Positions 41,353-50,245 of a DNA stretch of 64,000 bases are shown piece after piece. The position numbers and the translations under genes were made by a program. The DNA comes from Acidobacteriota bacterium. GTDB lineage: Bacteria > Acidobacteriota > Thermoanaerobaculia > Multivoradales > Multivoraceae. The notes beneath the pieces were generated by a model, which saw only the letters and a program-made list of their open reading frames with translations, was not told where the DNA came from and searched no databases. Every line of letters begins with the position of its first letter. Position 1 is the stretch's first letter. Location of the stretch: assembly GCA_028877275.1 (NCBI GenBank), contig JAPPFP010000009.1, positions 1 to 64,000 of the forward strand. The letters run 5' to 3'.

Positions 41353-42330
41353 ATGACCGTCTTCTCGAGGGTCGTCGGCTGGTCCCTGCCGCTGATGCCG
41401 CCGCCCCTGGTGCGCTGGGCGGCCGCGCCCTATGTGGCCGGTGACGAGCCGGCCGACGCCCTCGACTGCGCCGCCGCGCTCAACCGCCGCGGTCTTGCCG
41501 GGACGCTGGCCCTGCTCGGCGAGGAGATCGACAGCCCGAAACTTGCCGCCGAAGGAACGAATCTCTATCTCGACCTCGTCGACGCGCTCGCCGATCGGGG
41601 GCTCGACTGCAACGTGTCGGTCAAGCTCACGCTGCTGGGCCTGAAGGTCTCCCGCTCTCTCTGCCGCGACCATCTCTTCGAACTCGTTCGGCGGGCGGAG
41701 GCCCGCGGGAACTTCGTCCGGATCGACATGGAGGATCACACCTGCACGACGGCGACCCTGGACCTCTACCGGGAGGCCGTGGCCGCCTCGCGAACGCGCG
41801 CCGCGGTTGGGGGGCCGACCGGTTCCGGCGCCGGTGGCGACGCGGTCGGCGTCGTGCTCCAGGCCTACCTGCATCGCACGCTGGCCGACATCGCCGCGCT
41901 GCCCGAGCGCGCCAACGTGCGGCTATGCAAGGGCATCTACGTCGAGCCGCCAAGCGTGGCGATCCAGGACTACGGCAAGGTGCGCAGGAACTTCCTGGCG
42001 GCCCTCGAGGCCCTGTGCGACCGCGGCGCCTATGTCGGCATCGCCACCCACGACGACTACCTGCTCCGCGAATCGGCGGCGATGATCGAGCGCCGCGGCC
42101 TGGCGGGCGACCGCTACGAGTTCCAGATGCTGCTGGGGGTGACCGAGGAGCGGCGCGACCGGCTGGCGAGGGCCGGGCACCGCGTGCGCATCTACGTGCC
42201 CTACGGCCGCCAGTGGTATGCGTACTCGACGCGCCGCCTGCGCGAGAACCCGAGCATCGCCGGCCACGTGGCGCGGGCGTTCTTTCTGCGCCTGATGCGC
42301 GGGCAGACGGGCGCTGACTGGGGCAAGTAG
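41353..42330 (+). CDS. Proline dehydrogenase (monofunctional)
   Basis: The 325-residue protein oxidises proline to pyrroline-5-carboxylate with FAD. It has LNRRGLAGTLALLGEE, VSVKLTLLGL, the FAD/substrate motif NVRLCKGIYVEP and the C-terminal signature YVPYGRQWYAYSTRRLRENP. It is the short single-domain form, not the fused PutA. It sits 64 nt upstream of proC, which reduces pyrroline-5-carboxylate back to proline. Confidence 0.92.
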   Translation: MTVFSRVVGWSLPLMPPPLVRWAAAPYVAGDEPADALDCAAALNRRGLAGTLALLGEEIDSPKLAAEGTNLYLDLVDALADRGLDCNVSVKLTLLGLKVSRSLCRDHLFELVRRAEARGNFVRIDMEDHTCTTATLDLYREAVAASRTRAAVGGPTGSGAGGDAVGVVLQAYLHRTLADIAALPERANVRLCKGIYVEPPSVAIQDYGKVRRNFLAALEALCDRGAYVGIATHDDYLLRESAAMIERRGLAGDRYEFQMLLGVTEERRDRLARAGHRVRIYVPYGRQWYAYSTRRLRENPSIAGHVARAFFLRLMRGQTGADWGK

Positions 42331-42394
42331 GGCAGAATCGTCGCCTTCCGCGGGCGCGCCTGTTCCGCGGTTCATCTCAGAGGGAGACGGGAAG

Positions 42395-43243
42395 GTGACT
42401 GCGAGTATCGACAGGGACGCTGCCCGAAGCGGCGAAGCCCGCGTCGCCGTGATCGGCGCGGGCGAGATGGGCCGGACGTTGATCGGCGGCTGGCTGGATG
42501 CCGGCGCCGTCGCCGCCGGGTCCATCTTCGCCACCGCCGGACACGAGGAGCGGATCGCGGCCGTGGGCGAGAAATTCGGGATCGAGGGCGCGGTCGACAA
42601 CCGTCGCGCCGCCGAGTTCGGCGACATCGTTCTGCTGGCGGTCAAGCCGCAGACGGCGGACCAGGTGCTTCAGGAGATCGGCGACCTGCTCCATCCTGGC
42701 CAGGTCCTCGTCTCGATCCTCGCTTCGGTCCGAACGTCCTACATCGAGGATCGCGTGCCGGCCGAGGTTCCGGTGGTGCGGGCGATGCCGAACACGCCGA
42801 CGCGGGTCGCCGCCGGCATGACCGCGCTGTCGCCGGGCCGTTTCGCGTCCGCCGACCACGTGGCGCAGGCGGAGCGCCTGTTCCTGCCGCTCGGGCGTAC
42901 CGTGGTGGCCGACGAGAAGCACATGGACGCGATCACCGGCCTGTCGGCTTCGGGCCCGGCGTTTCTCTACATCGTGATCGAGGCGCTGGCCGAAGGCGGC
43001 GTGAAGGCCGGCCTGCCGCGGAAGATGGCGATCGAGCTCGCGGCCCAGACCTGCCTCGGCGCGGGCAAGATGGTGATCGACACGGACCGGCACCCGGCCC
43101 TGCTCAAGGACGAGGTGACGACGCCGGCGGGCTGCACCGTCGACGGCATTCTGCGCCTGGAGGAGGGTGGCCTCCGGGTGACGCTGATCAAGGCGATCAT
43201 CGAGGCGGCGGCGCGCGCCCGCGAACTGGTGCCCGACGAGTAG
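42395..43243 (+). CDS. proC: Pyrroline-5-carboxylate reductase
   Basis: ProC makes proline from pyrroline-5-carboxylate with NAD(P)H. The 282-residue GTG-start protein has the Rossmann motif VAVIGAGEMG, the VRAMPNTPTRVAAGMTAL segment and the C-terminal signature DEVTTPAGCTVDGILRLEEGGL. GGGAGACGGGAAG precedes the start. It is next to the opposing proline dehydrogenase and 8 nt before recN. Confidence 0.95.
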   Translation: MTASIDRDAARSGEARVAVIGAGEMGRTLIGGWLDAGAVAAGSIFATAGHEERIAAVGEKFGIEGAVDNRRAAEFGDIVLLAVKPQTADQVLQEIGDLLHPGQVLVSILASVRTSYIEDRVPAEVPVVRAMPNTPTRVAAGMTALSPGRFASADHVAQAERLFLPLGRTVVADEKHMDAITGLSASGPAFLYIVIEALAEGGVKAGLPRKMAIELAAQTCLGAGKMVIDTDRHPALLKDEVTTPAGCTVDGILRLEEGGLRVTLIKAIIEAAARARELVPDE

Positions 43244-43251
43244 GGTCGGCC

Positions 43252-44967
43252 ATGCTTCGCTCCCTGCACGTCCGGAACCTGGCCGTGATCGAACGGGCGG
43301 AGCTTGAGTTCGGCCCCGGGCTGAACGTGGTCACCGGCGAGACGGGAGCCGGCAAGTCCCTGGTCGTCGATTCGCTCTCGCTGCTCGCCGGAGGGCGCGC
43401 GAGTTCGGAGATGATCCGCACGGGTGCCGGCACGCTGGCGGTGAGCGGCGTCTTCCAGCCCCCGGGCGCCGCGTGGCGCGGTCAGCTCGAAGAGGCCGGT
43501 GTGCCGGCGGACGGCGAGGAACTCCTGGTGCGCCGGGAGGTCACCCGGGAGGGACGCAACCGGGTGTTCGTCAACGACCATCCGGTCACCGCGAGGCTGC
43601 TTTCGACGGTCGCCCACGGTCTGATCCGCATCTTCGGCCAGCGGGACGAACTCGGCATGCTGTCGGCCGACCTCCAGCGGGCCTGGCTCGACCGCTCCGG
43701 CGGCGACTCGCTGGCGGCGCTGGTCGATTCATGTCGCGAGGCCTGGGGCGCCTACCGCGAGGCTGCCGACCGGCTCGAGCGGCTCTCCCTGGACGATCAG
43801 CTCCGCCAGGAACGGATCGATCTCCTGAAGTTCCAGACCTCGGAGATCGAGGCCGCGCGTCTGCTGCCCGGCGAGGACGAGGAGCTGCGGGCCGAGCGCG
43901 AAGTGCTCCGCCACGCCGAGGCGATCGCCGGCGCGCTGCACCAGGCGATCGCCCTGCTCAGCGACGACGAGCGGGCGGTCGACGGTCGAGTCGCGCAGGC
44001 CGGAAACGCGCTCTCGGACATTTCGCGCTGGCAGCCGGAGGCCGCGGCGTGGATCGAGACTCTGGCCGGGGTCGGCGCGAGCGTGAACGACCTCGCGCAG
44101 GAGTTGCGGAGCCGGGCGGCCGGCTGCGAGTCGGACCCCGCCCGTCTGAACCAGATCGAGGAGCGGTTGAGCGTGATCGAGCGTTTGACCCGCAAGCACG
44201 GGGGCAGCAGCTCGGATGTCCTGGAGCACGGCCGCCGCCTGTCGGAGGAACTGTTCGAACTGGAGACCGCGGATGTTCGCCGGGAGGAGGTGGAGCAGGA
44301 AGCCGCGGCGCGCCTCGCCGAGTACGCCGGCCGGGCCGAGGCGCTCTCCGCTGCCCGGCGGGAACGGGCCGGCGCCCTCGAGCGCGAGGTCCACGGTCAT
44401 CTCCTGGACCTGGCCTTCGAGCGGGCGGCGTTCGAGGTCGAGATCGCCCGGGAGCTTCGCGACGGCAGCCCGCTCGAACTTGATGGCGAGCGGGTTGCCT
44501 TCGACGCCCAGGGCGTCGACCGGGTCACCTACCGGTTCAGCGCGAATCCGGGCGAGGATCTGCGGCCGCTGTCGCGGGTCGCTTCGGGCGGGGAGCTGGC
44601 GCGTCTGTTCCTGGCGCTCCAGACCGCGGTTCGCGGCGGCGGCCCGGCCGAGGGCTCGACCCTCGTGTTCGACGAAGTGGACTCCGGCGTCGGCGGCGCC
44701 GAGGCGGCGATCGTCGGACGGAAGCTCCAGCGGCTCGCCGACGGCGGCCAGATCCTGGCGGTGACCCACCTGCCCCAGGTGGCGTCCCGCGGCAACCGCC
44801 ACCTCGAAGTGAAGAAGGAGGTCCACGCCGGCCGCACCCGAGTCGACGTCCACCGCCTCGACCACGAGCACCGCATCGAAGAAGTCGCCCGCATGCTTGC
44901 CGGCGAACACGTCACCGACGCCTCCCGCTCGGCCGCCGCCGAGTTGCTCGCCGCCGGCGTCGAGTAG
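43252..44967 (+). CDS. recN: DNA repair protein RecN
   Basis: RecN is an SMC-like ATPase used in double-strand-break repair. The 571-residue protein has the Walker A GETGAGKS near the N-terminus, a long coiled-coil middle (about 150-370), the ABC signature LSRVASGGELARL, Walker B LVFDEVDSGVGG and the His motif AVTHLPQVAS. Many bacteria control recN by LexA, but I see no LexA-like box in the 8-nt gap after proC, so it is probably read from upstream. Confidence 0.96.
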   Translation: MLRSLHVRNLAVIERAELEFGPGLNVVTGETGAGKSLVVDSLSLLAGGRASSEMIRTGAGTLAVSGVFQPPGAAWRGQLEEAGVPADGEELLVRREVTREGRNRVFVNDHPVTARLLSTVAHGLIRIFGQRDELGMLSADLQRAWLDRSGGDSLAALVDSCREAWGAYREAADRLERLSLDDQLRQERIDLLKFQTSEIEAARLLPGEDEELRAEREVLRHAEAIAGALHQAIALLSDDERAVDGRVAQAGNALSDISRWQPEAAAWIETLAGVGASVNDLAQELRSRAAGCESDPARLNQIEERLSVIERLTRKHGGSSSDVLEHGRRLSEELFELETADVRREEVEQEAAARLAEYAGRAEALSAARRERAGALEREVHGHLLDLAFERAAFEVEIARELRDGSPLELDGERVAFDAQGVDRVTYRFSANPGEDLRPLSRVASGGELARLFLALQTAVRGGGPAEGSTLVFDEVDSGVGGAEAAIVGRKLQRLADGGQILAVTHLPQVASRGNRHLEVKKEVHAGRTRVDVHRLDHEHRIEEVARMLAGEHVTDASRSAAAELLAAGVE

Positions 44968-44976
44968 CTCAGCGCC

Positions 44977-45564
44977 GTGCTGGACGTGTGGCCCTGGGAC
45001 GGCGACCTGAACGAGGTGAGAGCGGCCCTCTCCAGAGGGCGGATCCTGGCGATCCCGACTGAATCCTCCTACGGCCTGGCCGTCGATCCACGTTCGATAG
45101 CAGGCGTCGAGGCGATCTACCGCCTCAAGGAGCGGGAACGCGGCAAGCCGCTGCCGGTCGTGGTGGCCAGCCTTGAACAGGCCATCGACCTCGGCCTCGA
45201 ACCGAACGAGGCGATCCGCTTTGCCGAAGCCCACTGGCCGGCGCCGCTCACCGTGGTGGCGCCGCTCCGCGCCGGCGTGTCCCTGCCGGCGGCCGCCGGA
45301 GGAGACACGCTCGCGGTGCGGGTGCCGGACGACGACCGACTCCGTGCGCTCCTTCAGGCCCTCGGTCATCCGCTGACCGCGACCAGCGCGAACCGGAGCG
45401 GCGAGCCGCCCGCGTGCGACCTGGCCGACCTCGAACCGATCCTCGACGCCACCGGCGCGCTGGTGATTGGCGGCGGGCGGACCCCCGGGGGGCTGGCATC
45501 CACCGTGGTATCTTGGACTTCCGCCGGTTTGCGGGTGTTGCGCCGCGGGCGCTTCGAGTTCTGA
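44977..45564 (+). CDS. tsaC: L-threonylcarbamoyladenylate synthase (TsaC/Sua5 core)
   Basis: This enzyme makes threonylcarbamoyl-AMP for the t6A37 modification of ANN-decoding tRNAs. The 195-residue GTG-start protein has the YrdC domain: GRILAIPTESSYGLAVDP, the KERERGKPLPVVVAS motif, WPAPLTVV and LTATSANRSGEPP. It is the short TsaC form without the Sua5 C-terminal domain. It starts 9 nt after recN. Confidence 0.93.
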   Translation: MLDVWPWDGDLNEVRAALSRGRILAIPTESSYGLAVDPRSIAGVEAIYRLKERERGKPLPVVVASLEQAIDLGLEPNEAIRFAEAHWPAPLTVVAPLRAGVSLPAAAGGDTLAVRVPDDDRLRALLQALGHPLTATSANRSGEPPACDLADLEPILDATGALVIGGGRTPGGLASTVVSWTSAGLRVLRRGRFEF

Positions 45565-45606
45565 TCCCGCGGCCCGCGCAGTCGTCAGGTCCAAGACTCA
45601 AAGACC

Positions 45607-47457
45607 GTGAGCCGATCCGCCGTCTCCCTCGTCGCGATCCTTTGCGCCTGGAATCTGCCGCAGGCGGCGCCGGTAGAGGCTCAGGAGCCGGTCGCCGCGT
45701 CACGCACCGCGGGAGCCCCCGCGGTCGACCTGGACGGCGACGAGATCGGAGTCGACGAAGTCTCCCGCGGCCAGACCGGCTACGGCCTGTCCGTGTTCGC
45801 TGGCAGCGAGCCGGAGCGTTTCGGCGTCGAGGTCGTCGGTGTCCTGCGCGAGATGGACCCCGGTACGAGCTTCATCGTCGCCCGGTTGAGCGGCAAGGGG
45901 CTCGAGGAGTCGGGCGTGGTGGCCGGAATGAGCGGCAGTCCGGTCTACATCGACGACCGTCTGGCCGGCGCCGTGGCCTACTCCTGGGCGTTCACCAGCG
46001 AGGCTCTGGCGTTGATCACGCCGATCGCGGCGATGCGGCAGTTGAGCTCGCTCGATCCGGGCGAAGCGGCCGGCGGCTCGCTTGGTCTGTCCGCTCCGGG
46101 AACTCCCGCGCCGTTCGAGCGCTCGGTGCGGCAGATCCTCGAACCTCCGGAGGACGTGGCCGAAGCGGTCCGTGAAGTCGTGGCCGAACAGCTCGGAGCT
46201 CTGCTGGCACCGGCCGACTGGGGCGGCCGCGGCGCCTCGATCGCCACGCTCGGCTTCGGCGAGCCGGTGCGCCGGATGCTCGCCGCCGCTCCCGCCGGGC
46301 GCGCCGAACCCTCCGACGCACCCGACCTCGGCGCGGGCAGCGCGGTCGCGGGCGTCCTGATCGACGGCGACCTGAAGCTCGCCGTCGGCGGCACGGTGAC
46401 CCGAGTGGAGGATGGTGAAGTGCTGGCCATGGGCCACCCTTATCTCGGTGTGGGGCCCCTGGGGGTGCCGATGGCGACGGTCGAGGTGGTCGGCGTTGTC
46501 CCCCGGCTCAACAGCTCGACCCGGCTGAGCAACATCGGTCCGGTGGTCGGCGCCTTCGACCAGGACCGCTTCGCCGGGCTCAGGGGCACGCTCGGCGCCG
46601 AGGCCCGGACGATCCCGATGACGATCGACGTCGAGACGCCGAACGGCGAGTCTCGGCGCTTCGACCTTCGGCTCGCCGACTTGCCCATCATGTTGCCGTC
46701 GCTGGTCGGCATCCCCACGATGCAGGCACTCGATTCGGCCTCGTACGGCGCCGGCGAGAGCAGCCTCGACATGTCCGGCACCTTGCGGCTGCGAGGCCAC
46801 GACGACGTGCCGCTGCGCCAGGTCTTCGACGGTTCGAACCCGGGCACCCGCGCCGCCTTCTACCTGATCGCCCTGGTGGGCGCCCTGGTCCACTCGGACT
46901 ACGAGGCGGTGGAGGTGGAGGGCGTAGACCTGACTCTGAGGCAGGGCCACGCCCCGCGCACGATCACGATTGAGCGGGCTCAGGCGTCGTCCACGCGGGT
47001 CCACGCGGGCGACACGGTCCAGGTCGTCTTCGATCTGCGCCGGCACCGTGGCGACCGCTTCCAGGAGACGCTGGACGTGGTGGTGCCCGAGGATCGGCGC
47101 CCCGGCCGTTACTACCTGTTCGTGGGCGACGGCGTCAGCATCGACGCCGCCCGACTTCAGCTACAGCCGGGCAAGGCCTCCTCTCTCGAGGACGAGTTGA
47201 AGCTGCTGCGGTCCTTCAAATCCCAGAGCCGGCTCGCCGCGCTCGGCGTCGTACCGGCGCGCGGGCTGATCGTCGAAGGTCGGCCCATGCCCGACCTTCC
47301 CGCCACCGTGCGGTCGATCTGGCAGGCGTCGCCGCTACAGGGAGAGCCGAGGGCCCTGAACCTGGCGATCGTCAGCGAAGACGGTCGCGATCTCGGCACG
47401 CCGCTCGACGGCCTGTTCCGGATCGACCTCCAGATCCTGCCAGGAACCACACCGTGA
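45607..47457 (+). CDS. Secreted SpoIVB/S55-like peptidase
   Basis: The 616-residue GTG-start protein has a signal peptide (about 1-25) and a SpoIVB-type S55 domain with the serine motif GMSGSPVYIDDRLAGAVAYSW (107-127). Later domains include GGTVTRVEDGEVLAMGHPYLG and a beta-rich C-terminal half. SpoIVB in Bacillus is a sporulation signalling protease. Here no sporulation genes are visible, so the role is likely envelope proteolysis or signalling. It overlaps the next gene by 4 nt (GTGA). Confidence 0.85.
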   Translation: MSRSAVSLVAILCAWNLPQAAPVEAQEPVAASRTAGAPAVDLDGDEIGVDEVSRGQTGYGLSVFAGSEPERFGVEVVGVLREMDPGTSFIVARLSGKGLEESGVVAGMSGSPVYIDDRLAGAVAYSWAFTSEALALITPIAAMRQLSSLDPGEAAGGSLGLSAPGTPAPFERSVRQILEPPEDVAEAVREVVAEQLGALLAPADWGGRGASIATLGFGEPVRRMLAAAPAGRAEPSDAPDLGAGSAVAGVLIDGDLKLAVGGTVTRVEDGEVLAMGHPYLGVGPLGVPMATVEVVGVVPRLNSSTRLSNIGPVVGAFDQDRFAGLRGTLGAEARTIPMTIDVETPNGESRRFDLRLADLPIMLPSLVGIPTMQALDSASYGAGESSLDMSGTLRLRGHDDVPLRQVFDGSNPGTRAAFYLIALVGALVHSDYEAVEVEGVDLTLRQGHAPRTITIERAQASSTRVHAGDTVQVVFDLRRHRGDRFQETLDVVVPEDRRPGRYYLFVGDGVSIDAARLQLQPGKASSLEDELKLLRSFKSQSRLAALGVVPARGLIVEGRPMPDLPATVRSIWQASPLQGEPRALNLAIVSEDGRDLGTPLDGLFRIDLQILPGTTP

Positions 47458-49742
47458 GGAGACGGCACCGCACCGCCGCGGCGACCGCCGCGGCCGCGAT
47501 GGCGCTCGCCGGCGCCGGGATCGCCGCCGCCTCGGAGGTCCAGATCTGGCGCGCCGACAGTCAGGCCACTTTCCTTGCCGGTGAACTCGTCGACGTCAGT
47601 GTCGATCGTCTGGGCGTTCTGAGGCTGGCCCAGCGCGCGGAGCAGTTCGCCACCCTTTCCGAGCCTTTCCTGTTTTCCTTCTCCGGCGCGAACGGCCGCT
47701 TCGCGGCCGGGACCGGCAACTCGGGCAAGGTGCTCGAGATCAGCGTCGGCGCGGACGCCGGCTCGGTGGCGGAACTCTTCGCTGCCGAGGAACCGGAGAT
47801 CTTCGCGGTCTGGGTCGACGGCGACGGCATCGTCTATGCCGGCTCGTCGCCGGACGGCAAGGTGTACCGCAAGCGTCCCGACGGGGATGTCGAGGCCATC
47901 TTCGACCCGGAGGCGAAGTACATCTGGGCGCTGCTGGGCGACGGCAACGGTGGTCTGCTGGTGGGCACCGGCCCGGAAGGCAAGCTCCATCGTCTCGACC
48001 TGGGAAGCGGCGAGTCGACGCTGCTCTACGACAGCACGGATCTGCACATTCGCTCACTGGCCCGTCGCGCCGACGGAACGTTGTTCGCCGGCACGGCGGG
48101 CGAGGGCCTTCTGCTCGAGATCGACACCGAGGGCGCTGCCCGCACCCTCTACGACGCGGCCGGGCCGGAGGTGCTGGCGATCGTTCCGGGCGAGGAAGGC
48201 GCCTTCTACGCGACCGCCCTGGCTTCCGAGGCGAGCTTCGTCGACCTGAGCAGCGCGCGCCGATCCTCCTCGAGCGGCTCGTCGAGCGGGGCGACCAGCC
48301 GCACCGGCGGCAACGGCGGCAGTTCGACGGAATCGAACGACCAGACGACCCAGGTCACGGCCCAGGCGGGCGCGATCTCGGTCGGCAGCCGCGCCGCCTC
48401 GTTCAAGGGTCCTCGTTCCGAGGTGCTGCGGATCGATGGGAGTGGTTCGGTCGAGTCGATCTGGAAGTTCGAGGCCGAGACGGTGTACGCCCTGAGCTAC
48501 CAGCAGGGCAGGCTCTGGGTCGCCACCGGCCAGGAGGGCAAGCTGTTCAGCTACCAGAACGAGCAGATGGTGCTGGAGAAGGACCTCGACCAGGGCCAGA
48601 TCGTCGGACTCGCGGAGGGGCCCGCGGGCCCCGTCTTCGCGAGCACGAACGCGGCGGCCGTCTACGGCTTCGTGGGCGGCGCGTCCGCCGGACTGGCGGA
48701 GCGGGGCACGGTGACCGCCAAGCCGCTCGACGCGTCGTCCGTGGCGAGCTTCGGCTCGATCCGCTGGCGCGGCCGAGCCGGCGACGGAGTCGAGGTCGCG
48801 CTCTCCGCCCGCAGCGGCATGAGTTCGACGCCGGACGAGACCTGGTCCGGGTGGACCGCGGCCTCCGTGGCGCGGGAGGCGCCGCTCTCCGACCTGCCGC
48901 CGGGTCGCTACCTGCAGTGGCGGGCCGAACTGCGCGGCAGCGGTGACCGCACGCCCGAGGTCGTGGCGGTCGAGGTCACGTACCGGCAGCACAACCGCAA
49001 GCCGGAGATCAAGAAGCTGGACGTGCTGCCCGCGGGCACGATACTCGTGCCGACGAACTTCAACCCCTCCAACCAGGCCTACGAACCCGCGCACCCGAAC
49101 CGCGATCGCATCTTCACCGTCGTCGGCGACCCGGCGCAGACCCAGAGGGGCTCCACCAAGGCCCTCTGGAAGCTCGGCTACAGGACCCTGCGCTGGGAGG
49201 CCGAAGATCCGAACAAGGATCGTCTCCGGTACCGGCTCTCGTTCGCCCGCGAGGCGGCGCTGGCTGCGTCCGGAGAAGAGGCGGCCGACCCGGAGGCACT
49301 GTGGCTGGAAGTGGCGGACGACCTGAAGGCGACCTTCTTCAGCTTCGATGCCACGGTGCTGCCGGACGGCGTCTACCGCTTCCGCGTGGAAGCCAGCGAC
49401 CGGCTCGACAACGTCGCCGGCGAGGCGCTGGAGGCGGAGGAGATCTCGGCCGCGGTGATCGTCGACCACAGCCCGGCCAGGCTCGTCTCCGCGAGCCGCG
49501 ACGGCGACCGGGTCACCGCCGTGGTCGAGGACGCCTGGAGCCCGTTGCGCGAAGCGGTGATCAGCGTCGACGCGGACGAGTGGCGTTCCGTCCGGGTCGA
49601 GGACGGCCTCCTCGACAGCCAGCGCGAGACGCTCTCCATCGCGGCTCCGGAGGGCGCCCGCCTGCTGCTGCTGCGGCTGACCGACGCCGCCCACAACGTG
49701 ACCACGATCGACCTTTCAGGTCAGCTCGGGAGCGGCCAGTGA
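47454..49742 (+). CDS. Secreted beta-propeller-like protein
   Basis: The 762-residue protein has a signal peptide (about 1-26). Repeated blades of about 40 residues follow, of the form GxVYAGSSPDGKVYRxxPDG, LLVGTGPEGKLHRLDLGSG and LWVATGQEGKLFSYQN, suggesting a propeller at about 60-420. A Ser/Thr/Gly-rich loop (about 270-305) interrupts it. Two fibronectin/Ig-like beta domains (about 420-760) follow. I do not know its ligand. Its 4-nt overlaps with the S55 peptidase and coaD point to one transcript, and it may be the substrate or partner of the peptidase. Confidence 0.75.
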   Translation: MRRRHRTAAATAAAAMALAGAGIAAASEVQIWRADSQATFLAGELVDVSVDRLGVLRLAQRAEQFATLSEPFLFSFSGANGRFAAGTGNSGKVLEISVGADAGSVAELFAAEEPEIFAVWVDGDGIVYAGSSPDGKVYRKRPDGDVEAIFDPEAKYIWALLGDGNGGLLVGTGPEGKLHRLDLGSGESTLLYDSTDLHIRSLARRADGTLFAGTAGEGLLLEIDTEGAARTLYDAAGPEVLAIVPGEEGAFYATALASEASFVDLSSARRSSSSGSSSGATSRTGGNGGSSTESNDQTTQVTAQAGAISVGSRAASFKGPRSEVLRIDGSGSVESIWKFEAETVYALSYQQGRLWVATGQEGKLFSYQNEQMVLEKDLDQGQIVGLAEGPAGPVFASTNAAAVYGFVGGASAGLAERGTVTAKPLDASSVASFGSIRWRGRAGDGVEVALSARSGMSSTPDETWSGWTAASVAREAPLSDLPPGRYLQWRAELRGSGDRTPEVVAVEVTYRQHNRKPEIKKLDVLPAGTILVPTNFNPSNQAYEPAHPNRDRIFTVVGDPAQTQRGSTKALWKLGYRTLRWEAEDPNKDRLRYRLSFAREAALAASGEEAADPEALWLEVADDLKATFFSFDATVLPDGVYRFRVEASDRLDNVAGEALEAEEISAAVIVDHSPARLVSASRDGDRVTAVVEDAWSPLREAVISVDADEWRSVRVEDGLLDSQRETLSIAAPEGARLLLLRLTDAAHNVTTIDLSGQLGSGQ

Positions 49743-50221
49743 CCCAGAGAATCGGTGTCTTCCCGGGTTCCTTCGACCCGGTCCACAACGGCCACGTCGA
49801 TTTGATCGAGCGCGCTCGCCGGCTGTTCGACGTGCTCTACATCGCCGTCCTGTACAACGAGCAGAAGCAGGCCCTGTTCTCGGTGGAGGAACGGATCGAT
49901 CTCCTGCGCGACCTGGTCGGCGATTCGGGCGAGTGCCGGGTCGAGAGCTTCAGCGGCCTCCTCGTCGACTACGCCCGCGAACGGAACGCAACCGCCGTCG
50001 TCCGCGGCCTCCGCTCCGGCGCCGACTTCGACTATGAGCTGCCGATGACCCTGATGAACCGCCGCCTCGCCCCCGGCATCGACACGATCTTCCTGCTGCC
50101 GGCGCCGGAGTGGATCTACCTCTCGAGCCGGCTGACCAAGGAGGTCGGCAGCCTCGACGGGAACCTGTCGGGCGTCGTGCCGCCGGTGGTGCTGGAGGCG
50201 CTGCGGCGGAAGCTGGGCTGA
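49739..50221 (+). CDS. coaD: Phosphopantetheine adenylyltransferase
   Basis: CoaD makes dephospho-CoA from 4'-phosphopantetheine and ATP. The 160-residue protein starts at the GTG at 49739 (GTGA overlap with the propeller gene). It has GSFDPVHNGHVDLI with the HxGH-type nucleotidyl motif, VVRGLRSGADFDYE and the terminal SSRLTKEVGSLDGNLSGVVPP. Standard length for the family. Confidence 0.96.
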   Translation: MTQRIGVFPGSFDPVHNGHVDLIERARRLFDVLYIAVLYNEQKQALFSVEERIDLLRDLVGDSGECRVESFSGLLVDYARERNATAVVRGLRSGADFDYELPMTLMNRRLAPGIDTIFLLPAPEWIYLSSRLTKEVGSLDGNLSGVVPPVVLEALRRKLG

Positions 50222-50235
50222 GGCCGCGCGCGGCC
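50222..50235. terminator. GC palindrome between convergent genes
   Basis: A perfect 14-bp palindrome (GGCCGCGCGCGGCC) starts one base after coaD and lies before the end of the convergent VWFA gene. It can fold as GGCCG/CGGCC with a CGCG loop. There is no T-run, so a bidirectional terminator is only a suggestion. Confidence 0.3.
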
Positions 50236-50245
50236 CTCCGACGCC

